Shown one piece after another: positions 9,243-18,851 of a stretch of 64,000 nt of DNA. The position numbers were made by a program, and so were the translations under genes. The notes under the pieces are model-generated. The model did no database searches. It was not told the origin of the DNA and saw only the letters and a list, made by a program, of their open reading frames with translations. Numbering within the stretch: position 1 is the stretch's first letter; each line of letters opens with the position of its first letter. Source of the stretch: FEN-1279 sp964400285 (lineage in GTDB: Bacteria > Bacteroidota > Ignavibacteria > Tepidaquicellales > Tepidaquicellaceae); the NCBI GenBank assembly GCA_964400285.1, contig CAYNTK010000003.1, positions 211,067 through 275,066 on the forward strand, read 5' to 3'.

Positions 9243-10119
9243 ACATTCTCCCTGAAGCCGAGTCTAAAGTATTTTTCATAAGCATTGCAATAGTCATAGG
9301 ACCAACTCCACCCGGAACTGGGGTTATCCTTAAACATTTATCAATACATCCTTCATAATCAACATCTCCTACAAGTCTGCTCCCCGACTTTTTAGTCGTA
9401 TCAGTAATTCGATTGATTCCAACATCTATTATAACACATCCTTCTTTTATCATTTCCTTTTTTATAAAACGTGGTTTCCCTATTGCAGTAATTATTATGT
9501 CAGCGTTTAATGTGTATTCTTTGATGTCTTTTGTATAACTATGGCAAACAGTTACTGTAGAGTTCAGAAACTTTTGAATAAATAAATTTGCAACAGGTTT
9601 GCCAACAATATTACTTCTTCCTATTACAACTACATTTTTACCTTCGGTTTCTATTTCACTCCTTTTAAGAAGCTCAACTACTCCATAAGGAGTGCATGGA
9701 ATAAAACTTTTAACACCTATAACCATCTTACCGATATTTATAGGATGAAATCCATCAACGTCCTTTTTGTAGTCAATAGATTCTATAATATTTTCTTCGT
9801 TAATATGTTTTGGTAAAGGTAGTTGAACTAAAATTCCATGAATATTTTTATCAAAATTAAATTCATTTATTAATTTTATAACCTGCAATTCTGAAGCTTC
9901 TTCAGAAAGGGTCTTGGTTATCGAAAAAAAACCTAATTCTTCACAAGCTTTTCCTTTACTTTTTACATATGAAACTGAAGCAGGATTATCACCTACAAGA
10001 ATAAACGCTAATCCAGGGATGATATTTTTTTCTTTTTTTAATTCAATTACTTCGTTCTTTATCTCCTCTTTAATTTGTGAAGCAATTAATTTTCCATCAA
10101 TTATTTTATTCTCATTCAT
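9235..10119 (-). CDS. folD: Bifunctional methylenetetrahydrofolate dehydrogenase/cyclohydrolase
   Basis: FolD interconverts methylene-, methenyl- and formyl-tetrahydrofolate in the cytoplasm. This 294-residue copy is full length. The SYVKSKGKAC segment holds the catalytic lysine, followed by GILVQLPLPKHI and KKDVDGFHP. The Rossmann-like NADP site reads VVIGRSNIVGKPVANL, and the C-terminal signature is TPVPGGVGPMTIAML. It is 17 bp downstream of the second SPOR lipoprotein gene and overlaps prmA. Confidence 0.97.
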   Translation of the reverse strand: MNENKIIDGKLIASQIKEEIKNEVIELKKEKNIIPGLAFILVGDNPASVSYVKSKGKACEELGFFSITKTLSEEASELQVIKLINEFNFDKNIHGILVQLPLPKHINEENIIESIDYKKDVDGFHPINIGKMVIGVKSFIPCTPYGVVELLKRSEIETEGKNVVVIGRSNIVGKPVANLFIQKFLNSTVTVCHSYTKDIKEYTLNADIIITAIGKPRFIKKEMIKEGCVIIDVGINRITDTTKKSGSRLVGDVDYEGCIDKCLRITPVPGGVGPMTIAMLMKNTLDSASGRMYG

Positions 10120-10136
10120 TAAAATAAATTTATTTT

Positions 10137-10547
10137 TTATCTTTCCACAGCTCCGAATTCGTCTCTAATAAACGCATCATCATATCCTAAACTCTTAACC
10201 TTGATTAACATTTCTCTTGCTGACTCGATATCACTATATTCTCCTATCAATATTCTATAAATTCCTTCGGTAGTTAATTTAGCTATAACATTAATATCTA
10301 ATTTATTCCGAGCTTCAGATACAAAATAATCAGCATTGTTTTTATTTACAAATGCACCAATCTGAACACTCAAAGTACCCCTTTGAATTTTTGGTACTCT
10401 TTTATAAACAGTATCTGTCTTTTTAAAAATTACTTTTCCATAAGTATCCTCTTCCGAACAAGATTCGTCTCCGCAGCAAGAAGAAAAATAAATTGGAAGA
10501 GTTATTAAGCTCAAAAATATAAATATTGCAGGCATTTTTTTTAACAT
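10137..10547 (-). CDS. SPOR-domain lipoprotein (second of a tandem pair)
   Basis: This 136-residue exported protein has a hydrophobic N-terminus followed by FSSC, a plausible but not ideal lipobox. An acidic, Cys-containing stretch is followed by a C-terminal SPOR domain from about residue 58 (LSVQIGAFVNKNNADYFVSE ... YRILIGEYSDIESAREMLIK ... DDAFI). SPOR domains bind denuded peptidoglycan glycan strands, often at division sites. It shares its layout with the upstream gene at 10591-10998 and is probably a diverged duplicate. It lies 17 bp upstream of folD. Confidence 0.85.
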   Translation of the reverse strand: MLKKMPAIFIFLSLITLPIYFSSCCGDESCSEEDTYGKVIFKKTDTVYKRVPKIQRGTLSVQIGAFVNKNNADYFVSEARNKLDINVIAKLTTEGIYRILIGEYSDIESAREMLIKVKSLGYDDAFIRDEFGAVER

Positions 10548-10590
10548 TTCCTAAACCCCTTTTAAACTTTTAATCTAATAAATTTAGAAA

Positions 10591-10998
10591 TTAGTATTTA
10601 ATGTTTTTAATGAAAGCTTTATCATATCCTTTTGTCTTAACATAATACAAATAATCTTCGGCTTTTCTTGTATCTGTAAAAGTTCCTACTGTAACAACAT
10701 AAACATTCCCAGTTTTTCTAACAACCACTTCTTCACCAGATAATTTTTCTCGGGCAGAAGATAAAAAATTATCTGCATAATCTCTACTACTAAATGCTCC
10801 AAGCTGTATGACAAGAAATAATCTCAACTTTTCCATTTCCCTATGTTCTTTGATAGTAGTATCGGTAACAATCATTACCGTATCCCTAACAACTATAATA
10901 TCATCTTCATCATAAACATCTGAGGAACAAGAACTTATTATAAAAGTTAATACCGTTATAATCGGTAAAATCAATATTATTCTTTTACTCATTTGCAT
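10591..10998 (-). CDS. SPOR-domain lipoprotein (first of a tandem pair)
   Basis: This 135-residue protein has a lipoprotein signal ending in ISSC, then an acidic linker and a SPOR domain in the last 75 residues (FLVIQLGAFSSRDYADNFLS ... YVVTVGTFTDTRKAEDYL ... YDKAFI). It would be anchored in the outer membrane with the SPOR fold in the periplasm, bound to peptidoglycan. Two ATGs lie at the start (MQM); either could be used. It is 10 bp after the S9 peptidase gene and 43 bp before its paralogue. Confidence 0.87.
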   Translation of the reverse strand: MQMSKRIILILPIITVLTFIISSCSSDVYDEDDIIVVRDTVMIVTDTTIKEHREMEKLRLFLVIQLGAFSSRDYADNFLSSAREKLSGEEVVVRKTGNVYVVTVGTFTDTRKAEDYLYYVKTKGYDKAFIKNIKY

Positions 10999-11008
10999 TT
11001 TTGTTAAT

Positions 11009-12832
11009 TTATCTAAGATAATTTTCTAAAAATTTTATTTTTTCTTTAAATACCTTTATTTGATTCGAAACTTTACTAAAACCATGTCCTTCATCTTCAA
11101 GCAATATATAATCAACTTTCTTTCCCATACTTTTTAATCTGTTAACTATTTGCTCAGACTCAGTTTCTACAACTCTTGGATCTTGTTTACCTTGAATTAC
11201 TAATAACGGACATTTAATTCTTTCGACAAAATTTATAGGAGACCTTTCAAAAAGCAATTCTTTGTCTTTTACGACATTGCCAACCAATCTATCCGTTCCA
11301 TTTTTCCAGTGTTCAGGTATTGATTTTAAAAATGTGAATAAATTAGAAGGTCCAAAAATATCAACAGCACACTTCCATAAATCAGGAGCTTTAGTTATAC
11401 AAGTTAGGACCATAAAACCACCGAAACTGCCACCTGCAATACCAATCTTATTACTATCAACATAACCGATTTGTTTAAGATAATCTACACCACATAAAAT
11501 ATCCTTAAATTCAGCACCACCCCAATCCTTGTAAATATATTTTTGAAATTCTTTACCATATCCAACACTTCCTCTAAAATTAGGTGCAAAAACGATAAAT
11601 CCTGCATTCGCCATAACTTGAATATATTTGTCAAAATTATACATCACTTGAGCTTCTGGACCACCATGTGGCCATATTACAGCGGGATTTGTTCTGTCTT
11701 TTTTAATACCTTCTGGAATAAAAAGAAGTGCATGTATCTTCAACCCATCGAATGAATTATAAAAAACATCTTGAGGTTTTGTAAAAGATTTTTTTGTAAC
11801 TCCTCCTATAAGCGAAAAAGTTTTTTGAATAATTTTTTTTGTATTAAAATTGTATATAAAAATATCGGCTGGATTTAACGGACTATCATAAATATAAAAA
11901 ATTTTCTTTCCATTTTTTGAAAAACGAAAAGATGAATAATTTCCTTTTGGTAGTTTTAATCTTTTTATTTCCCCTGTTTTAAGATTTTTTAGTTTTAGAT
12001 TATTGCAACCATTTTCATTTACAGTATAAATAATTTTATCAAATTCTTTTGTAAATTTAAAATTCGTTATATCTCTTTTTTCTATAATAAACCAATTCGA
12101 CTTTTGTGATTTTATGTCGAAAAACTTAATTCCCTTATAGTTTCTTCCCTCATCGGATAAATAATAAAAACCTGTGCTATTTTTATTAAACTTAGTGTAA
12201 GCATTAAAAATATCTTCATCTGGATTATTTTTAGTGATATTTTCACAAACTCCTGTTTTTCTATCGAGTAACAAAATGTCGAGACTGATATTTCCGTTAT
12301 GCATTATAAAAGTAATGTATCTTTCATTATCACTCCATGAATCTGCTTCAACTGGGAATTTATCCTCAAAAGAATTAACTAAAATATTTTTTTTCGTATC
12401 TAAATCTTTTATATAAATATCAAAATTATATTTTAATCTTTTATTTGTTGAAAATAAAATTTTATTCCCCTTTTTGTTAATTGCGTGTAAATAACACTGT
12501 GAATTTTCAAATCCTTCGGTCAAATAATCAATCTCACCCTCTTTTATTTTAAGTCTAAAAATTCTAAAATTCTCATCCCCATTTATATCACTAGTAAAAA
12601 AGATTTCACTTTTTGCAGGACTATGCAATATAAATTTTACTGCATCGTCCCAGACTGATATTTGTTCTGGGCACCCTGATACTGAATTGATTCTCCAAAT
12701 TTGTGGTGATCCTGTTGTATTTGTTATATAATAAATATATTTATCATTAGGTGAAATTGTAAAACGACTCACGACTCGTATAGAAAAAAATCTTTCTATA
12801 GGTATTCTTTTTATTCTAGAAACTTTTCTCAC
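11009..12832 (-). CDS. S9-family serine peptidase (acylaminoacyl-peptidase/prolyl oligopeptidase type), cytoplasmic
   Basis: The 607-residue protein has no signal peptide. The N-terminal two thirds is a beta-propeller with repeated WRINS / IFRLKIKEGE / DLDTKKNI-type blades. The C-terminal alpha/beta hydrolase domain carries the nucleophile in GIAGGSFGGFMV, the acid in QGKQDPRVV and the histidine in EDEGHGFSK. PAVIWPHGGPEAQ matches the oxyanion-side HGGP motif of acylaminoacyl peptidases. It would trim short peptides in the cytoplasm. It heads the operon peptidase-SPOR-SPOR-folD-prmA-cupin-MFS. Confidence 0.93.
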   Translation of the reverse strand: MRKVSRIKRIPIERFFSIRVVSRFTISPNDKYIYYITNTTGSPQIWRINSVSGCPEQISVWDDAVKFILHSPAKSEIFFTSDINGDENFRIFRLKIKEGEIDYLTEGFENSQCYLHAINKKGNKILFSTNKRLKYNFDIYIKDLDTKKNILVNSFEDKFPVEADSWSDNERYITFIMHNGNISLDILLLDRKTGVCENITKNNPDEDIFNAYTKFNKNSTGFYYLSDEGRNYKGIKFFDIKSQKSNWFIIEKRDITNFKFTKEFDKIIYTVNENGCNNLKLKNLKTGEIKRLKLPKGNYSSFRFSKNGKKIFYIYDSPLNPADIFIYNFNTKKIIQKTFSLIGGVTKKSFTKPQDVFYNSFDGLKIHALLFIPEGIKKDRTNPAVIWPHGGPEAQVMYNFDKYIQVMANAGFIVFAPNFRGSVGYGKEFQKYIYKDWGGAEFKDILCGVDYLKQIGYVDSNKIGIAGGSFGGFMVLTCITKAPDLWKCAVDIFGPSNLFTFLKSIPEHWKNGTDRLVGNVVKDKELLFERSPINFVERIKCPLLVIQGKQDPRVVETESEQIVNRLKSMGKKVDYILLEDEGHGFSKVSNQIKVFKEKIKFLENYLR

Positions 12833-13083
12833 AGCTTTATTACTTAAACTATGACTTTGAATGTTATATTTAAGATAGTAATATTATTAAATATAATTTA
12901 TAAATTATTATCACTTTTAAAATAATGTTTTTTTATTTTATTTATTAGTCTATTTGAAATTCTCTTAACCTGTTTTTATATAAACTTTATATTAAAAAAA
13001 TTATTTGTTATATTAAAGCATCATTATTAAAAGAATTAGATATCATCTTCAGAAAGTTTAAACTTTTTAAATATATTAAGATT

Positions 13084-13977
13084 ATGAAAAAATTATTGAA
13101 AATATTAACCAGTTTTAAATATGATATTGATAATACTAAAATTAACGAAAATATCGACTTAATCTTATCTAAAACACTAGATAATATAGAAAAAATAAAA
13201 TATTTAAAACTTGCCGTCTCTTTTATTGACCTCACAACTCTGGAAGGAAGCGATACAGGAAAAAAAGTAAATGATATGTGCAAAAAAGCCGTTAAACCAC
13301 TTGATGAGCCTGATTTTCCTCATTGTGCAGCTGTCTGTGTATATCCAAACTTAATTAAATATGCAAAGAAAACCGTAAAAGGAAGTAATGTAAAAATTGC
13401 ATCTGTTGCAACTGCATTTCCATCAGGTCAATTTCCGCTCAAGCTAAAACTTGCCGATGTAAAATATTGTATTGAAGAAGGTGCAAGGGAAATTGATATG
13501 GTAATTTCCCGCGGAGAATTTCTAATGGGAAATTATGAATTTGTTTTCGATGAGATAAAAAAAGTTAAAAAAATCTGCCTGAAAACAAAAAAGAAAAAAC
13601 CTGCACTCCTGAAAGTAATACTTGAAACAGGCGAACTCGGCTCGCTCGAAAATGTCTGGAAAGCAAGTTTTATAGCAATGCTGGCAGGAGCAGATTTCAT
13701 AAAAACATCCACCGGAAAAATTTCCATATCCGCTACTCTGCCTACAGTTTACATAATGTGCGAAGCCATCAAATTATATTACGAAAAAACCGGAATCAAA
13801 ATAGGACTCAAAGCTGCAGGAGGAATCAGAACCGCAAAAGTTGCAATCGAGTATATTCAACTTGTAAAAGAAATCCTCGGAGAAGAGTGGCTGACACCAA
13901 ACCTATTTCGAATTGGTGCATCGTCTCTGCTGAATGATTTATTGAAAGAATATAATTCTTTAAATTGTAAAACCTAA
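13084..13977 (+). CDS. deoC: Deoxyribose-phosphate aldolase
   Basis: DERA cleaves 2-deoxyribose 5-phosphate to glyceraldehyde 3-phosphate and acetaldehyde during deoxynucleoside breakdown. The 297-residue protein is the longer form with an N-terminal extension before the TIM barrel. Visible signatures are SFIDLTTLEGSDT, CAAVCVYPNL, ASVATAFPSGQ, GAREIDMVISRG, the Schiff-base lysine in ADFIKTSTGK and the second lysine in GLKAAGGIRT. It stands alone on the plus strand, divergent from the S9 peptidase operon across 251 bp. It may work with the purine phosphorylase and phosphofructokinases elsewhere in the window. Confidence 0.95.
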   Translation: MKKLLKILTSFKYDIDNTKINENIDLILSKTLDNIEKIKYLKLAVSFIDLTTLEGSDTGKKVNDMCKKAVKPLDEPDFPHCAAVCVYPNLIKYAKKTVKGSNVKIASVATAFPSGQFPLKLKLADVKYCIEEGAREIDMVISRGEFLMGNYEFVFDEIKKVKKICLKTKKKKPALLKVILETGELGSLENVWKASFIAMLAGADFIKTSTGKISISATLPTVYIMCEAIKLYYEKTGIKIGLKAAGGIRTAKVAIEYIQLVKEILGEEWLTPNLFRIGASSLLNDLLKEYNSLNCKT

Positions 13978-13982
13978 TCTCT

Positions 13983-14070
13983 AATTTCTAAACAAATACT
14001 AAATAGTAAATTCTAATATAAAATATAATTTGAAATTTAGATATTAGAATTTGTTTAGTATTTAGAAATT
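13983..14070. repeat. Inverted repeat / dispersed A+T-rich repeat, likely bidirectional terminator
   Basis: The gap between the convergent deoC and ftsK genes holds two arms. The inner stem is 12 bp and perfect (AAATTCTAATAT at 14008-14019 against ATATTAGAATTT at 14041-14052, 21-nt loop). The outer 10-bp arms are also perfect (AATTTCTAAA at 13983-13992 against 14061-14070), with mismatched sequence between. The right arm, read on the minus strand, matches 49490-49519 at 29 of 30 positions, so this is a dispersed element and not only a local hairpin. Confidence 0.65.
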
Positions 14071-14148
14071 CTTATTTAGAAATTTTCTGGGTTGAAGTTT
14101 CCTATAGAATGACTTATTCGAGTAAGCAAAAAATTATTTCCACCTAAT

Positions 14149-16728
14149 CTACGATAGCAAATCTTCCAAATCATCTTCCGTAATCAATATCTCTCTTCCC
14201 TTTGCTCCCTGATTTGGACCAACTATTCCTGCAACTTCCATCTGGTCAACGATTCTCGCCGCTCTTGCATAGCCAAGTTTCAAACGTCTCTGGAGTGTGG
14301 AAGTCGAACATTGCTGAAGTTTCAATACAAGCCGTGCGGCTTCTTCGAACATTTCGTCCCTGTCTCCGTCGAAAGCACTCGCTCCTACTCTCTTTTCTAT
14401 TAAGGATGGTAATAAATATGGTTTTGAAAAACCCTTTTGATTTCCAATATGCTCAACAAGTCGTTCACATTCCTCAGTTGAAATGTATGCGTTTTGTATC
14501 CTGATTGGTTTCGGGAATGAAGATGAAAGATAAAGCATATCTCCGTTTCTTAAAAGTTGGTCTGCTCCCGAACTGTCGAGAATCGTTCTCGAATCAATTT
14601 TTGATGCAACCTGATATGCAATTCTAACAGGAAAGTTCGCTTTAATCACACCTGTAATCACATCAACTGATGGTCTTTGCGTAGCAAGTATTAAATGTAT
14701 TCCCACGGCACGAGCCATTTGAGCAATACGTGTAATCGGGTCTTCAATGTCGCGTTTTGCCGTAATCATTAAATCCGCAAGCTCATCAATAATTACAACT
14801 ATGTAAGGCATCTTTCTATGCCTAATGGCTTCAGTGTTTTTCAGCTTGCCCATAGCATACTTTTCGTTATATGCTTTAATATCTCGTACTCCTGCATTCG
14901 CAAGTTTATCGTATCTCTGCTCCATTTCGATTTCAACGCTTTTTAATACCGATACCGCATTTGCCGAACTTGTAACTATGCTTTCATTTATATCCGTTGT
15001 AGTTGCTATGAAATGCTTTCTTAACTTTGAATATAAACTCAATTCTATTTTCTTCGGGTCAATCATCACGAACTTCAAATCCGAAGGATGCATTTTGTAA
15101 AGTAAACTTGCTATAATCGTATTGATTCCAACACTTTTACCTGAACCTGTTGCCCCTGCAATCAATACGTGTGGCATCTTTGCAAGGTCATCGACAAATA
15201 TTTTCCCGTCTATTAATTTCCCGAATGCCGCTGTTAATCTTTTTGTACTTGACTTATATTCATCAGATGAAAGAACTGTTTTAATTCTAACTATTTGTGA
15301 TTTGCTATTTGGAATTTCTACACCCACTGTTCCTTTCCCAGGCATCGGAATTATCATTCGTATTCCTTTTGCTTTCAATGCAAGTGCGATATCATCTTGT
15401 AATGATTCGATTTTTGATAATTTAACTTCTGGTGAAGGTATTAACTCGTAAAGTGTAACCACAGGTCCCGGAGTTGCAAAAACTTTTTCTATCTCAATCC
15501 CAAACTTAAGCAATTTTTCCTGAAGGAGTTTTCCATTTTGACTAACTTCTTCATCAGAAATTACTTCGAACTCTTCTTTCGTCGGTTCATCAAGTAAATC
15601 AAGCGAAGGTGGGATATAATCTTCAAGGGTTTCCTCTACAAAATCATCTTCCTGAATGCTCTCCAAATCATCGAGTTCATTTGAGTTTTCCGGATTAATA
15701 TCAACTTCTGAAATCTCTTCCTTCTTTTCCTTTTTTATTAATAGAGAATCAATATCTTTTTGGGGCTTTTCTTTTTTTGATTTTTGCTCTTCTAAAAGTT
15801 TCTCAACTTCAGGGGTTTGGATTTTTTCTGGTTCTGTTTTTTCTTGTGTTTCTTTTTGTAAATCAGGTCTATTAATTTCAGTCTCTTTTATCATCGAGTT
15901 TGCTTCGTCAAATTCTTTAAGCGTTTTTAACTTTTGAATTCTCTCCCGTTCTTTCTTCAATGCTTCCAGAATTTGATTATCAAGTTGCGAAACACTTTGC
16001 TTTAATTCCTGCTTTTTTTCCTCTTTAACTTTTAATATATCTTTTTCTTTTTTGAATTTGTCTTTTATTTTTTCAAAGAGAAGCTTCAATCTTGCAAGTG
16101 TTTTTAATATATTACTGTCGAATAACAAAAACGCAGTTACTATAAAAATCAGAATAATAAATATCGAAGCACCAACACTTCCCATAAATTTGTAAAAAAT
16201 ATTCGAAAGAAAGTCACCAGCAACTCCGCTAACCTTTGCAGATATTAAATCCTTTCCTAAAAACAACCTTAGCAATCCCGTAGCCGTAGACAGGATAGCC
16301 ATCATAAATACGGAATAAATTCCAAATGTTATCGCTCTATATAACGCTTTATTCCTAAAAATTGAATAACCTATTACACACAATATTAATGATAAAATCA
16401 AAGAAAAATATCCAAAAACATTATTTATCAAAACATCTGAAGTGAAAGCTCCAGCAATTCCAAGCCAATTATTTATTACATATTGTGAAGAGTAAGTTTC
16501 CTTCCTAAAAAAATCTAAAAAACCAATTCTAACAAGTAATACTTGGTCTTTATCAGAATATGAAATAATAGCGAAGAAAAATAAAATCCCTATCAAAAAA
16601 AGAAGAAATCCTATTAATTTTTTCTTAAAAGTTTCAGGAATTTGAAATTCCTCATCCTTTGATTTCCTCTTTTTGCTTTCTTTAGATTTGTTATCTTCAG
16701 AAAGCCGTGATTTCATTTTTTTATTCAT
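14149..16728 (-). CDS. ftsK: FtsK/SpoIIIE DNA translocase
   Basis: The translocase pumps chromosome termini through the closing septum. This 859-residue protein has four N-terminal membrane helices (within about 37-203), a charged coiled-coil linker (about 210-400), and then the motor. The motor's alpha domain is followed by a RecA-like domain with Walker A GATGSGKS at 525-532 and Walker B VVIIDELADLM. The C-terminal winged-helix gamma domain (STLQRRLKLGYARAARIVDQ ... GPNQGAKGREIL) should read KOPS-like polarity sequences. The ATG overlaps the comB stop as ATGA, so translation is coupled to comB. The linker is short compared with E. coli FtsK. Confidence 0.97.
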   Translation of the reverse strand: MNKKMKSRLSEDNKSKESKKRKSKDEEFQIPETFKKKLIGFLLFLIGILFFFAIISYSDKDQVLLVRIGFLDFFRKETYSSQYVINNWLGIAGAFTSDVLINNVFGYFSLILSLILCVIGYSIFRNKALYRAITFGIYSVFMMAILSTATGLLRLFLGKDLISAKVSGVAGDFLSNIFYKFMGSVGASIFIILIFIVTAFLLFDSNILKTLARLKLLFEKIKDKFKKEKDILKVKEEKKQELKQSVSQLDNQILEALKKERERIQKLKTLKEFDEANSMIKETEINRPDLQKETQEKTEPEKIQTPEVEKLLEEQKSKKEKPQKDIDSLLIKKEKKEEISEVDINPENSNELDDLESIQEDDFVEETLEDYIPPSLDLLDEPTKEEFEVISDEEVSQNGKLLQEKLLKFGIEIEKVFATPGPVVTLYELIPSPEVKLSKIESLQDDIALALKAKGIRMIIPMPGKGTVGVEIPNSKSQIVRIKTVLSSDEYKSSTKRLTAAFGKLIDGKIFVDDLAKMPHVLIAGATGSGKSVGINTIIASLLYKMHPSDLKFVMIDPKKIELSLYSKLRKHFIATTTDINESIVTSSANAVSVLKSVEIEMEQRYDKLANAGVRDIKAYNEKYAMGKLKNTEAIRHRKMPYIVVIIDELADLMITAKRDIEDPITRIAQMARAVGIHLILATQRPSVDVITGVIKANFPVRIAYQVASKIDSRTILDSSGADQLLRNGDMLYLSSSFPKPIRIQNAYISTEECERLVEHIGNQKGFSKPYLLPSLIEKRVGASAFDGDRDEMFEEAARLVLKLQQCSTSTLQRRLKLGYARAARIVDQMEVAGIVGPNQGAKGREILITEDDLEDLLS

Positions 16729-17531
16729 TTACTAATTTTAATTTTTTTCATTTGAGATTTTTCTGACGTTTCAATCTCTATCTTTTCTCGTAATTTAATA
16801 GTACCATTTAAATATAAAGGTAATTGCGGATATGAATCTATTTCAGAACATAATTTTAAATCATCTCCAAAACCCAATGAACTCAAATACTTTCCATGTT
16901 CGGATTCTTTTAACATTGCATGAATTTTTGTTGATGCTGGTTTTCCAACTTTTGTAGCAAGAATTTTTGCTAATCTTAAGCAAGCATAAGCAGAATCATT
17001 TAATTCGTATTTTTCTTTTTCAATAGATAATAAACCATTAATTATTACACCACTACACACAGCATCTTCAATCCCGAAATTATTCAATTTCCCCGAACAT
17101 ACAATTATCACATCTTCTTTAAGCGATTTAATATGCTCAACAACCATTGATAAATTTACAAAACTTGCAAGCACACAAGATTTTGAGTGTCTTGCTTTTG
17201 TAATGGTAATTGTTCCATTCGTTGTGCTAAAAATCAGAGCTTTATCTTTGATAACTTCATTTTTAAATTCAAAAGGTGAATTTCCAAGATGAAATCCCTC
17301 GACAATCATTCCATTCCTCTCACCACAAAGTAATGCTTTACCAAGTCCTTTGGATATTCTTGCTGCTATAGTAACGGACTCTGCAGGAATAATTTCCTTC
17401 GCACCATTAAATAACGCAACTGTTATTGTTGTTGTTGCACGTAATACATCAACAACTACTACGTTTTTATCTTTTAAAAACAGGTCATCATTTATTAATG
17501 ACTGCGTTAGATATACATCTATTTTTTTCAT
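16725..17531 (-). CDS. comB: 2-phosphosulfolactate phosphatase family protein
   Basis: ComB removes phosphate from 2-phosphosulfolactate in coenzyme M synthesis; bacterial homologues are widespread in organisms that do not make CoM. This 268-residue protein shows the family motifs VVVVDVLRATTTI, LLCGERNG, LGNSPFEF and IFSTTNGT. It overlaps ftsK by 4 bp. Because no other CoM genes are present, the physiological substrate may differ; possible roles are sulfolactate metabolism or an unrelated phosphatase. Confidence 0.88.
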   Translation of the reverse strand: MKKIDVYLTQSLINDDLFLKDKNVVVVDVLRATTTITVALFNGAKEIIPAESVTIAARISKGLGKALLCGERNGMIVEGFHLGNSPFEFKNEVIKDKALIFSTTNGTITITKARHSKSCVLASFVNLSMVVEHIKSLKEDVIIVCSGKLNNFGIEDAVCSGVIINGLLSIEKEKYELNDSAYACLRLAKILATKVGKPASTKIHAMLKESEHGKYLSSLGFGDDLKLCSEIDSYPQLPLYLNGTIKLREKIEIETSEKSQMKKIKISK

Positions 17532-17561
17532 ATTCCAAATTTAACTACAAAATTTAAAAGC

Positions 17562-17588
17562 AAAAAGAGGAAATTAAATCCTCTTTTT
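17562..17588 (-). terminator. Intrinsic terminator between gcvT and comB
   Basis: A perfect 10-bp stem, AAAAAGAGGA against TCCTCTTTTT, encloses a 7-nt loop. On the minus strand the stem ends in a T run, as expected for a Rho-independent terminator of gcvT, whose stop is 34 bp upstream. It lies 30 bp before the comB start, so it would also separate comB-ftsK from gcvT. Confidence 0.75.
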
Positions 17589-17621
17589 GACTTTATAACT
17601 TTATAAACTTTTTAAAACCTT

Positions 17622-18704
17622 CTAACTTAAAAATGGGGTTTTAACTATTTTCGCCTTTATCCTTTTTCCTCTTACATCTATTTCTATTTCATTCCCTATC
17701 TTTGCAAACTCTGTAGCTATTGAAGCCGTCCCAATGTTTTTCCCAAGTACTGGAGAAGGTGCCCCGCTTGCAACAAACCCAATTTTCTTATCACCAGAAT
17801 ATACATCCTGTCCGTGCCTCGCTACCATTTTATCGTCAACTACAAATCCAACGAGTTTTCTTTTCAATCCTTCTTCCTTGCATTTCAATATTGCTTCACG
17901 TCCGTTGAAATCTCCCTTATCGAGTTTTGTAATCCATCCAAGCCCTGCCTCAAGCGGATTTGTCTTTTCATCCATATCATTTCCGTAAAGCCTGTATGCA
18001 TATTCCAATCTTAATGTATCACGGGCTCCAAGACCTATTGGCTTAATATTGAATTCTTTTCCCGCTTCAAAAATTGCATTCCATAATTTTTCAGATTTCT
18101 CAATATCGGAATCAATATAAATCTCAAAGCATACTTTCTCTCCTGTATAACCTGTATGCGAAATTATCGCATCTATTCCCGCCATTTTACCAAATTCAAA
18201 ATTATAATATGGAATTTTTGAAAGGTCAGTATCGGTAAGCTTTTGCAGAGTCTTTAGCGAATTAGGACCCTGTATAGCAAGCTGTGAAATATTATCTGAA
18301 ATATTTTTCAAAACCACATCACCAAAAACATTTTCCTGCATCCATTTGAAATCTTTATCTACATTTGCCGCATTAATCACAAGCAAATAATAATCTCCGC
18401 AATGATATACAAGCAAATCATCGACCATTCCGCCGTCTTTATAACACATCGAAGAATATTGAACCTTTCCCTTTGATAAAACCGAAATATCGTTCGTAGT
18501 GAGCTTCTGCACATATGCAAAAGCATCTTTTCCATGAACTTCTACTTCACCCATATGGGAAACGTCAAATACACCTACCGATTTTCGAACCGCCATATGT
18601 TCTGCTATTATACCTTCATATTGAACCGGCATTTCAAAACCTGCAAACTCTACAAGCTTTGCTCCGTACTTTTTGTGCAATTCATTAAATGCTGTCTTTT
18701 TCAT
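17622..18704 (-). CDS. gcvT: Glycine cleavage system T protein (aminomethyltransferase)
   Basis: GcvT transfers the methylene carbon from the aminomethyl-lipoyl H protein to tetrahydrofolate, releasing ammonia. The 360-residue protein is full length. Motifs are VEFAGFEMPVQYEGI, VGVFDVSHMGEVEV, the folate-contact region MVDDLLVYHCGDYYLLV, SHTGYTGEKVCFEIYI, and IGLGARDTLRLEYAYRLYGND. The GcvH and GcvP genes are not in this window. A strong hairpin ends its transcript at 17562-17588. Products feed the folate pool handled by FolD. Confidence 0.96.
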   Translation of the reverse strand: MKKTAFNELHKKYGAKLVEFAGFEMPVQYEGIIAEHMAVRKSVGVFDVSHMGEVEVHGKDAFAYVQKLTTNDISVLSKGKVQYSSMCYKDGGMVDDLLVYHCGDYYLLVINAANVDKDFKWMQENVFGDVVLKNISDNISQLAIQGPNSLKTLQKLTDTDLSKIPYYNFEFGKMAGIDAIISHTGYTGEKVCFEIYIDSDIEKSEKLWNAIFEAGKEFNIKPIGLGARDTLRLEYAYRLYGNDMDEKTNPLEAGLGWITKLDKGDFNGREAILKCKEEGLKRKLVGFVVDDKMVARHGQDVYSGDKKIGFVASGAPSPVLGKNIGTASIATEFAKIGNEIEIDVRGKRIKAKIVKTPFLS

Positions 18705-18851
18705 AACTGATTTGTAATATTTAAAAGTTTTGTAATTCTCAAGATATAAGATGCTAAGATTCTTTAACTTCTTAACCTCTTAATTCTTAATTTCTTTTTT
18801 ATAATTTTATAACAAGGTAATCAGCCTGCAATCGCAGGTCAGTAAAAATAA

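Noticed and set aside
13008..13283. 91-codon minus-strand frame across the deoC start
   Set aside because: It overlaps the coding start of deoC and is low-complexity Ser/Phe/Ile sequence typical of antisense frames in A+T-rich DNA.
18825..18838. CCTGC-AATC-GCAGG hairpin as terminator of the transaldolase gene
   Set aside because: The stem has only 5 bp and no T run follows in the direction of transcription.
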